This document shows, one piece after another, positions 5,811-6,075 of a stretch of 6,075 nt of DNA. Numbering within the stretch: position 1 is the stretch's first letter; the number at the start of each line of letters is the position of its first letter. The notes below the pieces were generated by a model that saw only the letters and a program-made list of their open reading frames with translations, searched no databases and was not told where the DNA came from. A program made the translations under genes and the position numbers. Source of the DNA: Methanomicrobium sp. (GTDB lineage Archaea > Halobacteriota > Methanomicrobia > Methanomicrobiales > Methanomicrobiaceae); contig JAFZMT010000145.1 in assembly GCA_017553245.1 (NCBI GenBank), positions 1 through 6,075 of the forward strand, written 5' to 3'.

Positions 5811-5823
5811 CATTTTTGTATCT
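5811..5823 (+). promoter_or_regulatory. Weak TATA-like / T-tract element before pgk
   Basis: CATTTTTGTATCT is the most T/A-rich segment at a plausible distance from the pgk start. Initiation about 25 nt downstream would be near 5843, just before the AAGGTG ribosome-binding site. The run of five T (5813-5817) could alternatively end the upstream nitroreductase-YkgJ transcript. Both readings are weak. Confidence 0.25.
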
Positions 5824-5860
5824 CTCTGCACGAAAACGGGCATTGATAAGGTGTATATTG

Positions 5861-6075
5861 ATGAAATTCGGAACACTGGATGATATCGGGACGGACAATA
5901 AGACCGTTCTTCTGCGCGTTGACTTCAATTCCCCTATTGACCCTGCCTCCAATATTATCTTGGATGACAAAAGGTTTCGCGAGCACGCTCCGACCGTAAA
6001 GAATCTCGCGGATGCCAAAGTCGTTGTGCTTGCGCACCAGAGCCGCCCGCAGAAGAAGGATTTCACCAACCTCTC
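5861..6075 (+). CDS. pgk: Phosphoglycerate kinase, N-terminal 71 codons, cut by right window edge
   Basis: The frame starts MKFGTLDDIGTDNKTVLLRV and is open to the window edge. Phosphoglycerate kinase N-domain signatures are clear: LLRVDFNSPID (17-27) with the substrate-binding Asp21 and Asn23, DDKRFREHAPTV (35-46) with the conserved Arg38, and VVVLAHQSRP (54-63), equivalent to the canonical SHLGRP loop. HQ in place of HL and the short insert-free start are archaeal in style. The enzyme interconverts 1,3-bisphosphoglycerate plus ADP with 3-phosphoglycerate plus ATP in the cytoplasm, working mainly in the gluconeogenic direction in autotrophic methanogens. The start is supported by AAGGTG at 5848-5853, 7 nt before ATG. 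The gap of 120 nt from the YkgJ gene suggests its own promoter. About five sixths of the protein lies outside the window. Confidence 0.93.
   Translation, partial: MKFGTLDDIGTDNKTVLLRVDFNSPIDPASNIILDDKRFREHAPTVKNLADAKVVVLAHQSRPQKKDFTNL

Noticed and set aside
5473..6069. Minus-strand open frame of 198 codons opposite the YkgJ gene end and pgk start
   Set aside because: It is antisense to two genes with clear family signatures and crosses their intergenic region; composition is typical of a shadow frame.
1..6075. Possible mobile element, CRISPR array, tRNA or other structured RNA
   Set aside because: No transposase or integrase motifs, terminal inverted repeats, regularly spaced long repeats, or tRNA-like cloverleaf with a T-loop were seen; spacers are short (at most about 250 bp). 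This was by eye, so a covariance-model scan could still find a small RNA.

Overview
The window looks like chromosomal DNA of a methanogenic euryarchaeon, most likely from the order Methanomicrobiales. The reasons are a formaldehyde-activating (tetrahydromethanopterin-linked) enzyme, an archaeal-style phosphoglycerate kinase N-terminus, a seryl-tRNA synthetase of the common class carrying archaeal motif variants, a diferredoxin-nitroreductase fusion, and archaeal TATA-like promoters with T-rich terminators. The order is an inference from protein style; genus cannot be assigned from sequence alone. I see no transposase, integrase, phage gene, CRISPR array, tRNA or rRNA.

Layout: (1) 1-377, minus strand: the N-terminal part of a formaldehyde-activating enzyme (fae) running off the left edge. 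(2) 378-630: a divergent intergenic region with TATA-like elements for both directions. (3) 631-2897, plus strand: a two-gene ABC transporter operon, with an ATPase (631-1347) and a 12-helix permease (1407-2897) that appears to be two ABC-2 halves fused in one chain. A 9-bp tandem repeat lies between them. (4) 2898-2966: a convergent intergenic gap with T-tracts on both strands and a degenerate 12-bp triple repeat. (5) 2967-4244, minus strand: serS. (6) 4245-4359: a divergent spacer with CCGCATA repeats spaced by about one helical turn. (7) 4360-5740, plus strand: a tight two-gene redox operon, a 2x[4Fe-4S]-nitroreductase followed 10 nt later by a YkgJ-type cysteine-cluster protein. (8) 5741-5860: a spacer with repeated CCAATAT elements. 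(9) 5861 to the right edge, plus strand: the N-terminal 71 codons of phosphoglycerate kinase (pgk).

The genes do not form one pathway. fae and pgk are central one-carbon and carbon metabolism, serS is translation, the ABC pair is a membrane exporter of unknown substrate, and the nitroreductase/YkgJ pair is an uncharacterised redox or metal-binding unit. I find no convincing new multi-gene system. The best candidates for follow-up are the nitroreductase-YkgJ pair, the internally duplicated ABC permease and the phased repeats in the spacers.
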